Below are positions 16,968 through 26,158 of a stretch of DNA of 64,000 nt, one piece after another. The DNA is from an uncultured Atopobiaceae bacterium (GTDB taxonomy: Bacteria > Actinomycetota > Coriobacteriia > Coriobacteriales > Atopobiaceae), in the NCBI GenBank assembly GCA_910579165.1, contig CAJTTF010000001.1:193971-257970 (forward strand), read 5' to 3'. The notes beneath the pieces are model-generated. The model was not told the origin of the DNA, did not search any database, and was given only the letters and a program-made list of their open reading frames with translations. A program made the position numbers and the translations under genes. Within the stretch, counting starts at the first letter, position 1; the number at the start of each line of letters is the position of its first letter.

Positions 16968-17609
16968 ATGCCAACAACTGCAGGACGCTTTATCACGTTT
17001 GAGGGCGCAGATGGGTGCGGGAAATCAACGCAAACCGCACGCTTTGTCGATGCTTTAAAACGAGAGGGGATTGAGGTCCTGCATCTTCGTGAACCAGGTG
17101 GGACAAAAACGTCAGAGGCCATTCGAGAACTTTTGCTCAATCCTGCCTCAACAGTTTCTCCCCTCTGTGAGTTGCTCTTGTTTGAAGCTTCGCGCGCACA
17201 GCTTGTAACAGAAGTAATAGAGCCCACGCTCAAAAGAGGAATGTGGGTTGTGTGCGATCGCTTTTTAGATTCAACCTCTGCTTATCAGCGGAGCGGTCGC
17301 AATCTAGATGCTAAGCTTGTGGAAGAAGCCAATAAGATTGGGAGCAATGGACTCGTTCCGGATGTGACGTTCGTCTTCGATCTCCCCGTTGCGGAGGCCC
17401 TAAGAAGAGCCACGCATGGCGGTTCCGACAGAATGGAGGGAGAAGGCGAAGCGTTCCAAGAAAACGTTCGTCAGGGATTTCTGCAGATTGCTCGTGAGAA
17501 TCCCAATCGTTGTGAGATTATAGATGCAGGCGGTAGTAAAGAAGAGGTGTTTTCTCGGGTTCTAAAAGCAGCTGCGCAGCATGGTATTACGCTGTCAGAG
17601 GACCGGTAG
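16968..17609 (+). CDS. tmk: thymidylate kinase
   Basis: 213 residues phosphorylating dTMP to dTDP. P-loop FEGADGCGKSTQ, the substrate-binding LREPGGTKTSEAIR, the DR box VVCDRFLDSTSAYQ, and a LID region after LPVAEALRRA. Length is typical. It lies 45 bases after topA and 11 bases before the likely holB start, so it is probably one replication-linked operon. Confidence 0.95.
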   Translation: MPTTAGRFITFEGADGCGKSTQTARFVDALKREGIEVLHLREPGGTKTSEAIRELLLNPASTVSPLCELLLFEASRAQLVTEVIEPTLKRGMWVVCDRFLDSTSAYQRSGRNLDAKLVEEANKIGSNGLVPDVTFVFDLPVAEALRRATHGGSDRMEGEGEAFQENVRQGFLQIARENPNRCEIIDAGGSKEEVFSRVLKAAAQHGITLSEDR

Positions 17610-17620
17610 GGGTGCTCTCG

Positions 17621-18835
17621 ATGAGTACTTTTCCTCAAAATTCTCTCCAGCCTGAGGTTTCGTCGTTTTTTAAAACAGCACTCGGGGCGCAGTCCATTTC
17701 CCATGCGTATCTCTTCGTTGGGGCTCATTCAGAAGCACGGCTGGAAATGGCGAAAGACCTCGCAGCAGCCTTGGTTGAGAGCGATCGCTCATTAATAGAT
17801 GCTGGCACGCACCCAGATGTGCGCGTGTACAAGCCCGCCTCAGCGGTTGGGTATCTTTCCGAGCAAATCACCGAGATTATCAACGACGTTCAACTGTCGC
17901 CTTCGCGCGCACACCGCAAGGTTTTTATTGTGCAAGACGCCCAGTCTCTTACCGACAAAACCGCCAATGCGCTCTTAAAAACGCTTGAAGAGCCGCCGGA
18001 GGATGTGACGTTTCTCCTGCTCGCTCAATCTGAGACGACCGTTTTACCCACAATAGTTTCACGCTCGCAACTTATTCGCTTTCGCCATGAGGACGAGAGG
18101 GAACTTGTGAGTGTGCTCATGCAGAAAATGAATGATGCTACAGAAGATCAAATCATATCTGCTCTTCATGTAGCGTCTTCTCCGCGCGCTGCTCAGGCAT
18201 TTTTACGCAATCCATCTGAGCGTCGTGCGCAGGCAATTCTTCTGGAGACAATTGCGGAGCTCCCAAAATTTTCCACTTGGCAATTGCTGCAAAAAGCGCA
18301 GGAGGTGCTCGGTGCGCTCGAAGCGAACAATACAGAGAAGCATGCGCATGCCAATCTCCAACACGACAAAGGCAACAACCGCAGACAGGATGAGGCTGGA
18401 TGTGGTGCGGGATGCGCGGAATCAGCGCAGAACGCAGAACAGCAAGCAACTTTGGACGCAGCACGGGCAGCAGAGCAGCAAGCAGCAATAGAAAAAGAAT
18501 TCCTCTCTGCCAAAGCCCTCAAAGAAATAGAAAAGGCACAAAAACGCGCTCAGAAAGCTGCCTCAAGCGAGGCACTGGAACAGCTTCTTCATGCAGCGGA
18601 ACTTTTCTTTCGCGATATCGTTGCTTTGGAAGCTGGTGTCGCAGAGACAATTCTTGCTCTGCCTGATACACTAGAGACTGAACGCAGGGCCTGTATTAAC
18701 TGGGATTCTGCCCAGGCGCTTCGTGGGATAGAGATAGTTGAGGCAGCGCGCAATAATGTGCGACATAACGTAGCAGCGCGTCTCGCGTTTGAGGCGATGC
18801 TTTGCCATATGGAGGACGAATTATGCCAAAAGTAG
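17621..18835 (+). CDS. holB: DNA polymerase III delta' subunit-like protein
   Basis: About 404 residues. AAA+ clamp-loader fold: SHAYLFVGAHSEARLEMAKD (a P-loop-like segment lacking a normal GKS/T), SPSRAHRKVFIVQDAQSLTD, ANALLKTLEEPPEDVTFLLL (sensor-1 region) and TIVSRSQLIRF. The missing Walker A is normal for delta'. A 90-residue Ala/Gln/Glu/Asp insert (about 235-325, NTEKHAHANLQ...AEQQATLD) is low-complexity and separates the collar domain. The ATG at 17621 follows AGGGGTG; a GTG at 17612 is in frame. Its end overlaps the next gene by 13 bases. Confidence 0.88.
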   Translation: MSTFPQNSLQPEVSSFFKTALGAQSISHAYLFVGAHSEARLEMAKDLAAALVESDRSLIDAGTHPDVRVYKPASAVGYLSEQITEIINDVQLSPSRAHRKVFIVQDAQSLTDKTANALLKTLEEPPEDVTFLLLAQSETTVLPTIVSRSQLIRFRHEDERELVSVLMQKMNDATEDQIISALHVASSPRAAQAFLRNPSERRAQAILLETIAELPKFSTWQLLQKAQEVLGALEANNTEKHAHANLQHDKGNNRRQDEAGCGAGCAESAQNAEQQATLDAARAAEQQAAIEKEFLSAKALKEIEKAQKRAQKAASSEALEQLLHAAELFFRDIVALEAGVAETILALPDTLETERRACINWDSAQALRGIEIVEAARNNVRHNVAARLAFEAMLCHMEDELCQK

Positions 18836-20301
18836 TTGCTGTGGCTTTTCCTTTTGTAACGCGTACGCTCTGGTTTTCACCTGAGGGACTTGAAGTTCCC
18901 CCAGAGGAATTAGCTTCGGGGACCGAGGTTATATGCAAAACTGCGCGTGGGGAGGAATTTGGGATTACACAGGACAAGCCGTTTGAGGTTGACGATAAAA
19001 AGCTGAAGGAAACGATTGGTGATGCCAAGCTTTCCAATATTGTGCGTCTCGCGACGGGGTCCGATTCCAAAAAGCATGATGAACTCGTAGAAAAAGCTTT
19101 TGCAAACCTCCCTCGTTTCCGGGAGTATGTTAAGGAACTCAAGCTCCCCATTAAGCCAGTGGGCATTGAATACACCGTGGACGGCAAAACGGCCGTGTGT
19201 TTTTTTGCTGCCGAGGAACGCGTAGATTTTAGGGAGCTCGTAAAAAAGCTCGCTCGCGCACTCGATGCAAAAATTGATATGCGCCAGATTGGCGTGCGCG
19301 AAGAGGCTGGCTCTATTGGCGGATATGCACAATGTGGTCAACAGTTATGTTGTTCGCGATGGGAGAAAGATTTTGCTCCCATTTCAATCAGGATGGCAAA
19401 AGAGCAAGATCTTCCGCTCAATTCGCCCAAAATTAGCGGGGTTTGTGGGCGCCTTATGTGCTGCTTACGCTATGAGTTTGATGCCTACAAGGATTTTAAG
19501 AAACGCGCTCCAAAAGTAGGCGCCACTATAACTACACCCGCAGGCGATGCTAAAGTCATTTCGCTTGATACGCCTCGTGAAATCATCACCATGCGCCTTG
19601 ATGAGGATAAAACAATCAATGTGCCATTGGAATTCCTGTCTTCTCTCACCAATGAAGGAAAGCAAGCGGCTGCGCGTCCCAACACAATGACGAAACAAAA
19701 CTGGGAGTCCTATCAGCGCTACGAGGAAGAGCGCTCGCTTGCTCAAGAGAATCCCTTTGGCGGTGGGTTTGCAGGAGGTTTTGGTGTTTCAATCCGAGAC
19801 AATAACACTAGTTCATTTGGCGCATCTTCGGTGGCGTCTTCTCGAGGGGCGCAGGAACACAGTGGCCTTACTGGTGAAAATATCACCATGCAAGAAGGAC
19901 GAATAACATCAGGATTGGCACCTGAGAATGAATTCTCGTCAGATGGTAACGAGAGTGAACGCAAAGAAAAACGGCGCAATAAGAGGGATAAGAAGCGTGG
20001 AAAAAATCGCGCTAGAAAACGTCAACAGAATCAGTGTGGCGCAGGCGTTAGTGCAGCTAACGGTGACGCTTCAAGTCCATCTAAGGGTCTTGGCGGATCA
20101 ATCCGTTCTCGTAAGGACAACCGCCGGAAGAATAAGCAAGGGCAAAATCCAGTACCGCATAATGCTACACGCCGTCGTCGTCGGCCAGGAGATAAGGGAC
20201 AAGGAGCCCCCGAAGCCTCTAACGTAACCATTCCTGCGCAGTCAGATGGTTCAAATACCTCACCCCGACGTCGTCGCCATCATAAGCGGGTTTCGGAATA
20301 G
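18823..20301 (+). CDS. PSP1-domain protein, RicT/YaaT-like
   Basis: 492 residues from the ATG at 18823 (GGAGGACGAATT). Residues ~30-290 carry the PSP1 core with the diagnostic cysteine boxes YAQCGQQLCCSRWEKDF and SGVCGRLMCCLRYEFDAYKDF, which in the RicT family help hold an Fe-S cluster in an RNA-maturation complex with RicA/RicF. After ~300 comes a Gly/Ser/Asn linker and a very basic tail (KRRNKRDKKRGKNRARKR and similar), fitting RNA binding. The gene overlaps holB as in many Gram-positive genomes. RicA/RicF partners are not in the window. Confidence 0.9.
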   Translation: MPKVVAVAFPFVTRTLWFSPEGLEVPPEELASGTEVICKTARGEEFGITQDKPFEVDDKKLKETIGDAKLSNIVRLATGSDSKKHDELVEKAFANLPRFREYVKELKLPIKPVGIEYTVDGKTAVCFFAAEERVDFRELVKKLARALDAKIDMRQIGVREEAGSIGGYAQCGQQLCCSRWEKDFAPISIRMAKEQDLPLNSPKISGVCGRLMCCLRYEFDAYKDFKKRAPKVGATITTPAGDAKVISLDTPREIITMRLDEDKTINVPLEFLSSLTNEGKQAAARPNTMTKQNWESYQRYEEERSLAQENPFGGGFAGGFGVSIRDNNTSSFGASSVASSRGAQEHSGLTGENITMQEGRITSGLAPENEFSSDGNESERKEKRRNKRDKKRGKNRARKRQQNQCGAGVSAANGDASSPSKGLGGSIRSRKDNRRKNKQGQNPVPHNATRRRRRPGDKGQGAPEASNVTIPAQSDGSNTSPRRRRHHKRVSE

Positions 20302-20395
20302 GGGAATGTGCTATATTTTTGAAGCTCACGAGCAGGGATACAGTTTCCACATATGCAGTATCTGCCCATGTGATGAAAAAGAGACATTTGATCGA

Positions 20396-20525
20396 GAGGA
20401 ATATAACTGAGGGATACATAACCAAAAGGTATATAACCCTGAGATATGTAACCAAGAGCTGTATAACTAAGAGGCATAAACCAAGAGAGAGTTAAAGGCA
20501 TAAAACTAAGAGATATTCAAAAGAG
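20396..20525. repeat. degenerate tandem repeat upstream of the DUF4013 gene
   Basis: Seven to eight imperfect units of about 15-17 bases built around ATAAC(C/T)(A/G)AGAG fill the 5' region between the RicT-like gene and the DUF4013 gene. Unit length varies, so it does not encode protein in either direction. Confidence 0.7.
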
Positions 20526-20563
20526 TCATGCAAGCTAGATAGACTGTTGAGAAAGGAACCAAT

Positions 20564-21595
20564 ATGAATTCAGAAGACAAGCAAAACAACGCTGCCCCAC
20601 AGCCAGTAACTGGCGCAGAGCCGAACAACGCGTCAACGGCTACCAATCGGGCTCCGGGTGCTAATGGGCAACCTGCTCCAGCACAAGCTGTTGCCGTTCA
20701 TCGACAGCCAGGTCCTGTAGCCCGTGCGTGGACCGACATCACCTCGCAGGAAGGCTGGTGGAAGAGGGTTCTCCTGCTCATGGTCATGGGTATTGTACCG
20801 TTCCTCAATTTCTTTGTGGCCGGATACCTTCTCAAATGGGCTATAGAGACATCTAATAAAGAGCCCCAAGGATTGCCTCGCCATCGTTTTGATAGCAAGA
20901 GCTTTGTGTGGGGATTCTTCTACATGGTGATATCTTGTATCTTTGGCGTTGCTATTGTGGTGATCTGCTTTTATCTCAACTGTTTTCCTCTTGTTGGAAC
21001 GATAATCGCCTTCTTTTTCAGCGTGTTTGCTTCCGGATTTATCTATCTGGCAGGAATGCGCATGGTAGCGCGCGACCGCTTCAGCGCGGCTTTTGATTTG
21101 TCTCAGGTGCTTGAAATCATCAAACGCGATAAATGGCAACTCTTCCTTGCTGTCTTCCTACCTGGACTTGCAACGGTTCTTCTCATTCTTGCCGTTATTG
21201 TGATCGTCTCAACCGTCTTTCTCGCGTCAAACGTAGGCAATCTGCTCAATCTCTTTAGTGGTCTCTCAGGCCTTGGTTCCGCTTATGGTTCGTACGGCTC
21301 CAGTGCTCTTAACAACTATGGACACTATTACTCCTCGCAACCCGATGTGGTTGGATCAGTAGTGGGAATTTTGGCCGGAGGTGGCTTAGCTGCTATCGTT
21401 GGCATAATTATGTCGGGCGCCATTGCAACGTTTGGACAAATTTGGGCAGTTCGTTCTGTTGCTCAATGGGTATGCGATGTGGCCCCTGAATGGTTGAAAG
21501 GTAAGGACGTTCCTTATACCGAGAAACCCCAATCAACCCCTGGTGCTAAACGCGCTCAAAATCAGCAGCCTCCTGCACCATCTGCGCAGAAGTAA
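20564..21595 (+). CDS. DUF4013 multi-pass membrane protein
   Basis: 343 residues. A hydrophilic Gln/Asn/Ala/Pro-rich N-terminus (1-60) precedes a DUF4013-like integral membrane region with about six TM segments. It opens TSQEGWWKRVLLLMVMGIVP and includes WGFFYMVISCIFGVAIVVIC, LFLAVFLPGLATVLLILAVI and VVGILAGGGLAAIVGIIMSG. Its biochemical role is unknown. RBS GAAAGGAACC. It overlaps the following K+ channel gene by one base (TAATG), so the two are co-translated. Confidence 0.8.
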   Translation: MNSEDKQNNAAPQPVTGAEPNNASTATNRAPGANGQPAPAQAVAVHRQPGPVARAWTDITSQEGWWKRVLLLMVMGIVPFLNFFVAGYLLKWAIETSNKEPQGLPRHRFDSKSFVWGFFYMVISCIFGVAIVVICFYLNCFPLVGTIIAFFFSVFASGFIYLAGMRMVARDRFSAAFDLSQVLEIIKRDKWQLFLAVFLPGLATVLLILAVIVIVSTVFLASNVGNLLNLFSGLSGLGSAYGSYGSSALNNYGHYYSSQPDVVGSVVGILAGGGLAAIVGIIMSGAIATFGQIWAVRSVAQWVCDVAPEWLKGKDVPYTEKPQSTPGAKRAQNQQPPAPSAQK

Positions 21596-22101
21596 TGAAA
21601 TCACTTCGAAGCAATAAACGGATTCTGCCTACGCACCACATCGTACTAAAGCAGGTTCTTCGAGAAACAAGATTTGGCCAGTTCACGCTGGCCTTTCTTG
21701 TTGCGTTTTTTGCTTGTTCTGTCGTAGTCTGGCTCACCGGTGACTCAGGTGAGACGTTCTTTGATGGAATTTGGTTTAGTTTCCAAGTGGTTTCTACCAT
21801 TGGTTTTGGTGACGTTGTTACGACCCATATCGTTGCCCGTATCATTGCTATGGTTCTCAGCATTATTTCAATTTTTTATCTCGCCATTATCACTGGCGTC
21901 GTCGTAAGCTTTTTCAATCAGTCTATACGGGCTCGGCAGCGCAATACCATCGAAAACTACATTACGCGCCTAGAGTATCTCAGGGGGAAGGTGCCCTCAC
22001 AATCATCTGAGCGAATTGGTGAAATTATCGAGAAGCTTCAGCGGCTGGAAGGTATGACCAAAGAGGAACTTGATGAGTTGAGCGAGGAGCTCTCAGAATA
22101 G
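21595..22101 (+). CDS. two-TM potassium channel
   Basis: 168 residues: TM1 at about 30-47, a pore loop with the selectivity filter STIGFGDVVT, TM2 at about 82-105 (AMVLSIISIFYLAIITGVVV) and a charged coiled C-terminal helix of about 60 residues (IIEKLQRLEGMTKEELDELS). No RCK/TrkA-N domain. The TxGFGD filter is K+-selective. Coupling to the DUF4013 gene may indicate a shared envelope role. Confidence 0.9.
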   Translation: MKSLRSNKRILPTHHIVLKQVLRETRFGQFTLAFLVAFFACSVVVWLTGDSGETFFDGIWFSFQVVSTIGFGDVVTTHIVARIIAMVLSIISIFYLAIITGVVVSFFNQSIRARQRNTIENYITRLEYLRGKVPSQSSERIGEIIEKLQRLEGMTKEELDELSEELSE

Positions 22102-22385
22102 CGTCCCTCTTCTTTCAGTTTCTGCCTTGCCTCAAGCAAGTCCCTATTCTGTTTCTGTCTAGCTATTAAGAGCCTTTATTCTGTTTCATTCAGGCGCTTA
22201 CAAGCTTTTGTCCAGGTTTTCCTGGCCACCTAGCTTTATTCAATCACGTTATCGTTTGTTACATTCTGGTAAGAAATTGGTGAGTCCTTGGTAAAGGGGC
22301 TCGTTCATTATTCCCTTCCAACAACCTATGAAGACATCGTTGCAACGCTTTGGGCGTGCAGGTAGGAAAAGAAGGGAGCAGATAT
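22102..22385. other. intergenic leader of the Tad locus with degenerate repeat
   Basis: No gene. 22105-22195 holds two to three imperfect pyrimidine-rich units of about 34-37 bases around (C/T)CTATTCTGTTTC. A 5-bp hairpin CTTGC/GCAAG at 22126-22140 may be a weak terminator of the channel gene. The tad promoter must lie between here and 22386 but is not clear. Confidence 0.5.
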
Positions 22386-23228
22386 ATGAATAAGCGTTTT
22401 CGCCTCATCATGGCATGCGCTTGTGCATTTCTCGCGTTGCTCTCGGCTCTTGCGTATGGCAACGCGGTCAAAGCAGAAGCCCAAGCAGAAAAGACTGAAG
22501 CTATGGCCAGGTATGGCGGAGAAGTAACCAAAGTTGTTGTGGCAACAGCAACGCTTGAGCCGGGCGACAGCGTTAATGCTTCCAAAGCTGAAGAAAAAGA
22601 ATGGCTTGCAGAACTTGTGCCGGAGGGAGCTTTTGCGAGTCTACAAGAATTAGAAGGCAAAACAATAGGCACTCCAGTGGCAAAGGGTAGTCCTCTCTGC
22701 TCTGTAAATATTCGCGGCAACGATGATGGAATGGAAGTTCCTTCGGGAAAGGTTGCCATTGCCGTTCCTCTTAATGAACGCTTGGGGATAACTTCTTCGG
22801 TTGAGATTGGCTCTAATCTCGCGGCGTACAAAGTGAGCGAGGGAAGAACGTATCTTATAAGTTCCAACGTTGTTGTCATTTCTGTTCCCACCGCAACTTC
22901 CTCAACCAATAAGGGTGCCATAACCATCGCCGTTCCTTTATCGGAAGTGGCAGACATTATGAGTGCGGCGTCTGATTCTACGTTACGCCTCGTGAGACCC
23001 GCCGATGACCTCTCTTCTGAAGATACGGCCTCCGAGAATACCAACAACACTCGTAACGTTCCAGCCGTTCCCAACGGCGCTGAAACAACGAAGCAGGAGG
23101 GAGTTCAAAGTTCATCCTCTCCGCAACAAGGAATCCTGAATACTGTTTCTTCGCGACAGGGAGCTTTAAATATTCCTTCTTCGCACCAGAGACCCCCGTA
23201 TACACTTCTTCAGCAACAGCGACCTTAG
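22386..23228 (+). CDS. SAF-domain pilus protein, CpaB/RcpC-like
   Basis: 280 residues from the ATG at 22386 behind AAGGGAG. One N-terminal TM/signal anchor (RLIMACACAFLALLSALAYG), then a SAF domain (VVVATATLEPGDSVNASK; LEGKTIGTPVAKGSPLC) and a second beta region (GKVAIAVPLNERLGITSSVE). CpaB-type proteins stabilise the Tad secretion channel. The C-terminal ~40 residues are four imperfect 10-residue units (SSPQQGILNT, VSSRQGALNI, PSSHQRPPYT...), a tandem repeat at DNA level (30-bp period) and low-complexity. First gene of the Tad operon. Confidence 0.85.
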   Translation: MNKRFRLIMACACAFLALLSALAYGNAVKAEAQAEKTEAMARYGGEVTKVVVATATLEPGDSVNASKAEEKEWLAELVPEGAFASLQELEGKTIGTPVAKGSPLCSVNIRGNDDGMEVPSGKVAIAVPLNERLGITSSVEIGSNLAAYKVSEGRTYLISSNVVVISVPTATSSTNKGAITIAVPLSEVADIMSAASDSTLRLVRPADDLSSEDTASENTNNTRNVPAVPNGAETTKQEGVQSSSSPQQGILNTVSSRQGALNIPSSHQRPPYTLLQQQRP

Positions 23229-23305
23229 TACACACCCCTATCAGAAAAGCGAAATCAGACTATGACCTTGCAACGCTAAGAAGCGTATTGAGAAAAGTAG
23301 ATTAC

Positions 23306-24748
23306 ATGAGCGAAAAAACTAAAACATGGTATTTGCACTGCGCAGAAGAAAAGCATTCTGAACTTGAAGAGTTCTTATCGGCATGCACAGGAGCCATGCA
23401 ATGCATTTTTAGAGAAGACCCCTTGGTATTAGTTGACGATGCAAAAGGAGATCAGAAAGCGCGCATTGCACTTGGACCAGGTGCTTTAATCGATTCAAGG
23501 AACTTATGCGGCTTCATCATGAAAGAAGCACCGCAAGCAGAAGTCCTCATTATTGCTGATGGAATAGAAGAGGACTTTCAAAAACAGGCAAAACGCGCTG
23601 GTGCCTCTTGGGTATTAAGCGCTGAGGATACGATTGAGTTTGTTAAGCTCCGGCACTTGGCAGACGAACATGAAGAGAAAGAATCGTTGCAAGACGGAGA
23701 AGAGAACTTCTCAGTCGTATCTTCAGCACCTCATACCTTTGAGGAAGATGATTTAGATGAGCCAGAGGGATTTGAATTTGATACGAATGTCTTGAGACTG
23801 GATAGAATGAACGACTTTGCACAAGCCCACAACACAGATCTTCATATCCCAAGCATCGCAGGGGAACATGAAAACTCTGCGTCTTTTGACGCTCATTCAG
23901 AACTCCTTCCAGAAACGATAAGCCCGCTAATTGTATTTGCGAGCGCACGAGGTGGCGTTGGTAAATCAACGGTGGCATCACTTGTGGCTCTTGCGATGGC
24001 AAGCTTAGGTAAGCGGATTGCCCTGCTTGATCTGGACTTGAATTTTGGGAATATGTTTGGATTCTTTGGTCGTGGACATGCTGCAGATTTAACGCCACTC
24101 ACTGAAGATGTGAGTGTACCCGCGCTTCAAAAATGCGGTGATCGCATAAACGATTATCTTGATTTGTTTGGTCCCTGCGAAAAGCCGGAATATGCCGATC
24201 TCATTGTTTCCAGGATTCCGGAAATTTGCGCAACCCTTTCTACGATGTATGAAATTGTCCTAATTGATACTTCGTCAAGTTGGGGAGATGCAACTGCAAG
24301 TGCAGCCCAGATGGCGCACAAGATATGTCTTATGAGCGATGAGAGAACGAGTGCTATTAGCTCACTAGCGCGTGGAGCAGGTCTCCTTGTGCGGCTTGGA
24401 GTGCCGCGAACAAAAGTGCTACGGCTTATCAATAGAGCTGATCCCAAAAAACGTGACCAAGACTTCTTTGCTCGAAAAAATCCTGGTCTTGAACAGGCCA
24501 CTACTTTAAGCACGTTTGATGGTGGTCTGCATGTGGCTGAATTCTTGAGCGCAGGCGATGCTCCTTCTCTTTTGAATCTCGAGAATGCTTTTACATCGTC
24601 CTGCAAGAGTCTTTGCGCGCACCTTCTACAGGAAGTTGGATGCCTCCCAGATACACCTCTCGCTCGAGAATATCTGGAAGGAATACAAAAACCCGCCGGA
24701 ACGCTTTTACAGTTTGCCCAGCGGGCGCTTTTAAAGGATGCTTCTTAA
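23306..24748 (+). CDS. TadZ/CpaE-like ATPase
   Basis: 480 residues from the ATG at 23306. The N-terminal ~110 residues look like an atypical receiver domain (VLIIADGIEEDFQKQAKRAG). An acidic linker follows, then a MinD/ParA-type ATPase with deviant Walker A ASARGGVGKSTVASLVA (about 213-223) and ALLDLDLNFGNMFGFFG. TadZ/CpaE proteins localise the pilus machine at the membrane. It is followed 9 bases later by tadA. Length is typical for receiver plus ATPase. Confidence 0.88.
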   Translation: MSEKTKTWYLHCAEEKHSELEEFLSACTGAMQCIFREDPLVLVDDAKGDQKARIALGPGALIDSRNLCGFIMKEAPQAEVLIIADGIEEDFQKQAKRAGASWVLSAEDTIEFVKLRHLADEHEEKESLQDGEENFSVVSSAPHTFEEDDLDEPEGFEFDTNVLRLDRMNDFAQAHNTDLHIPSIAGEHENSASFDAHSELLPETISPLIVFASARGGVGKSTVASLVALAMASLGKRIALLDLDLNFGNMFGFFGRGHAADLTPLTEDVSVPALQKCGDRINDYLDLFGPCEKPEYADLIVSRIPEICATLSTMYEIVLIDTSSSWGDATASAAQMAHKICLMSDERTSAISSLARGAGLLVRLGVPRTKVLRLINRADPKKRDQDFFARKNPGLEQATTLSTFDGGLHVAEFLSAGDAPSLLNLENAFTSSCKSLCAHLLQEVGCLPDTPLAREYLEGIQKPAGTLLQFAQRALLKDAS

Positions 24749-24757
24749 GGAGTAATT

Positions 24758-26158
24758 ATGGGAGTGTTGGAGCGGGTACGTGCCGTAGAACAGAATAGTA
24801 ACGGAGCCCAGGGCATATCCTCTCCTGCTCCCTCCATGGGTCTTGAAACCTCTCGCGCTCATGCGTTTCTTCAAGAAAGGGAGCGTGCATCAAGAGAGAT
24901 TAAAAAAGCCAAGCGAGAACTCTTGCGCAAGAAAACGGTTGAGAGACTGGGACTCGCGCTTACCTCTGAGCTTCTTGATACCAAAGACCAAGAACGTGCT
25001 TCCCTGGAGCTTACGGCAGCTGCTCACGATGTTTTACTCGGAGACGAGTTTGATGAATTTAGCGAAGCAGAAAAAGATGTGCTGTCGCAGGAAGTGATGC
25101 ACGACATAATGGGTCTTGGGGTTTTGCAACCGTTTATGGACGATTCCTCAATAACCGAGGTTATGGTGAACGGTCCTGACTCCGTATTCTACGAGCGAGA
25201 GGGAAAGCTCCATCAGTCAAAAAAAGTGTTTGACTCGACTGATCAAATAATGCTCGTTATTGACCGTATCTTAGCGCCCTTAGGAAGGCGCATCGATGAG
25301 TCAAGCCCTATCGTCAATGCACGCTTGGCTAATGGAGACCGCGTTAATGCTGTAATCGCTCCTATCGCGCTGGACGGACCCTCGCTTACCATTAGAAGAT
25401 TTACGGGGCGCATTACCTCGCTCAATCGTCTTGTGGAACTCCGTTCTTTGGCGCCTTGGTATGCACAGCTGTTGCGTTGGGCGGTGCGCCTGAGGAAGGA
25501 TATTGCTGTGGCGGGCGGTACTGGATCTGGAAAGACCACACTTCTCAACGCACTCTCCCTTGAAATTCCCAAAACTGAGCGGATTATTACCATAGAGGAT
25601 TCGGCAGAACTTTCCTTTGAAACGCACCCTCATGTGGTCAGGCTCGAAGCGCGTTCAGCCTCCATTGAAGGAAAGGGATGCGTGAGCATCCGTGATTTGG
25701 TTACTAATGCTCTTAGAATGCGGCCTGACCGTATCGTGGTTGGAGAAGTACGAGGCGAAGAAGCGATCGATATGTTGCAGGCCATGAACACGGGGCACGA
25801 CGGTTCGCTTACAACGCTCCACGCGGGAAGCGCTGAAGAGGCAATCTCGCGTCTGGTTCTGATGGCACGTTTTGGTATGGACCTTCCAGCTCAGCTTATA
25901 GAGGAGCAAGTCGCTACGGCTCTCGATTTTGTTGTGATGGGTAAGCGTTGCTCAGATGGTGTCCGCCTCATTACAAGCATGCATGAGGTCGAAAGGCAGA
26001 CGGATGGCACAGTTGCTTTAACCCCAATTGTTTTGCACGAAGAGGCGACTCGTACGTGGCATCTTGAAAAGGTTCCGCAGTTTCTACAAGACGCTGTCTC
26101 CGAGAAAATCCTCACTCAGAAGGAGGTAGATGCATGGTACTCGACATCTGTCTCATGA
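24758..26158 (+). CDS. tadA: Tad pilus assembly ATPase TadA/CpaF
   Basis: 466 residues. Secretion ATPase of the VirB11/CpaF group: N-terminal domain with LQPFMDDSSITEVMVNGPD, Walker A AGGTGSGKTTLLNALS (about 251-262), Asp box TIEDSAELSF, Walker B DRIVVGEVRGEEAIDMLQAM and His box TGHDGSLTTLHAG. It powers Flp pilin polymerisation. RBS AAGGAG; its last 25 bases overlap tadB. Confidence 0.96.
   Translation: MGVLERVRAVEQNSNGAQGISSPAPSMGLETSRAHAFLQERERASREIKKAKRELLRKKTVERLGLALTSELLDTKDQERASLELTAAAHDVLLGDEFDEFSEAEKDVLSQEVMHDIMGLGVLQPFMDDSSITEVMVNGPDSVFYEREGKLHQSKKVFDSTDQIMLVIDRILAPLGRRIDESSPIVNARLANGDRVNAVIAPIALDGPSLTIRRFTGRITSLNRLVELRSLAPWYAQLLRWAVRLRKDIAVAGGTGSGKTTLLNALSLEIPKTERIITIEDSAELSFETHPHVVRLEARSASIEGKGCVSIRDLVTNALRMRPDRIVVGEVRGEEAIDMLQAMNTGHDGSLTTLHAGSAEEAISRLVLMARFGMDLPAQLIEEQVATALDFVVMGKRCSDGVRLITSMHEVERQTDGTVALTPIVLHEEATRTWHLEKVPQFLQDAVSEKILTQKEVDAWYSTSVS

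Noticed and set aside
22259..23074. 271-codon minus-strand frame antisense to the CpaB-like gene
   Set aside because: Ser/Thr/Leu-rich shadow of a well-supported SAF-domain gene inside the Tad operon.
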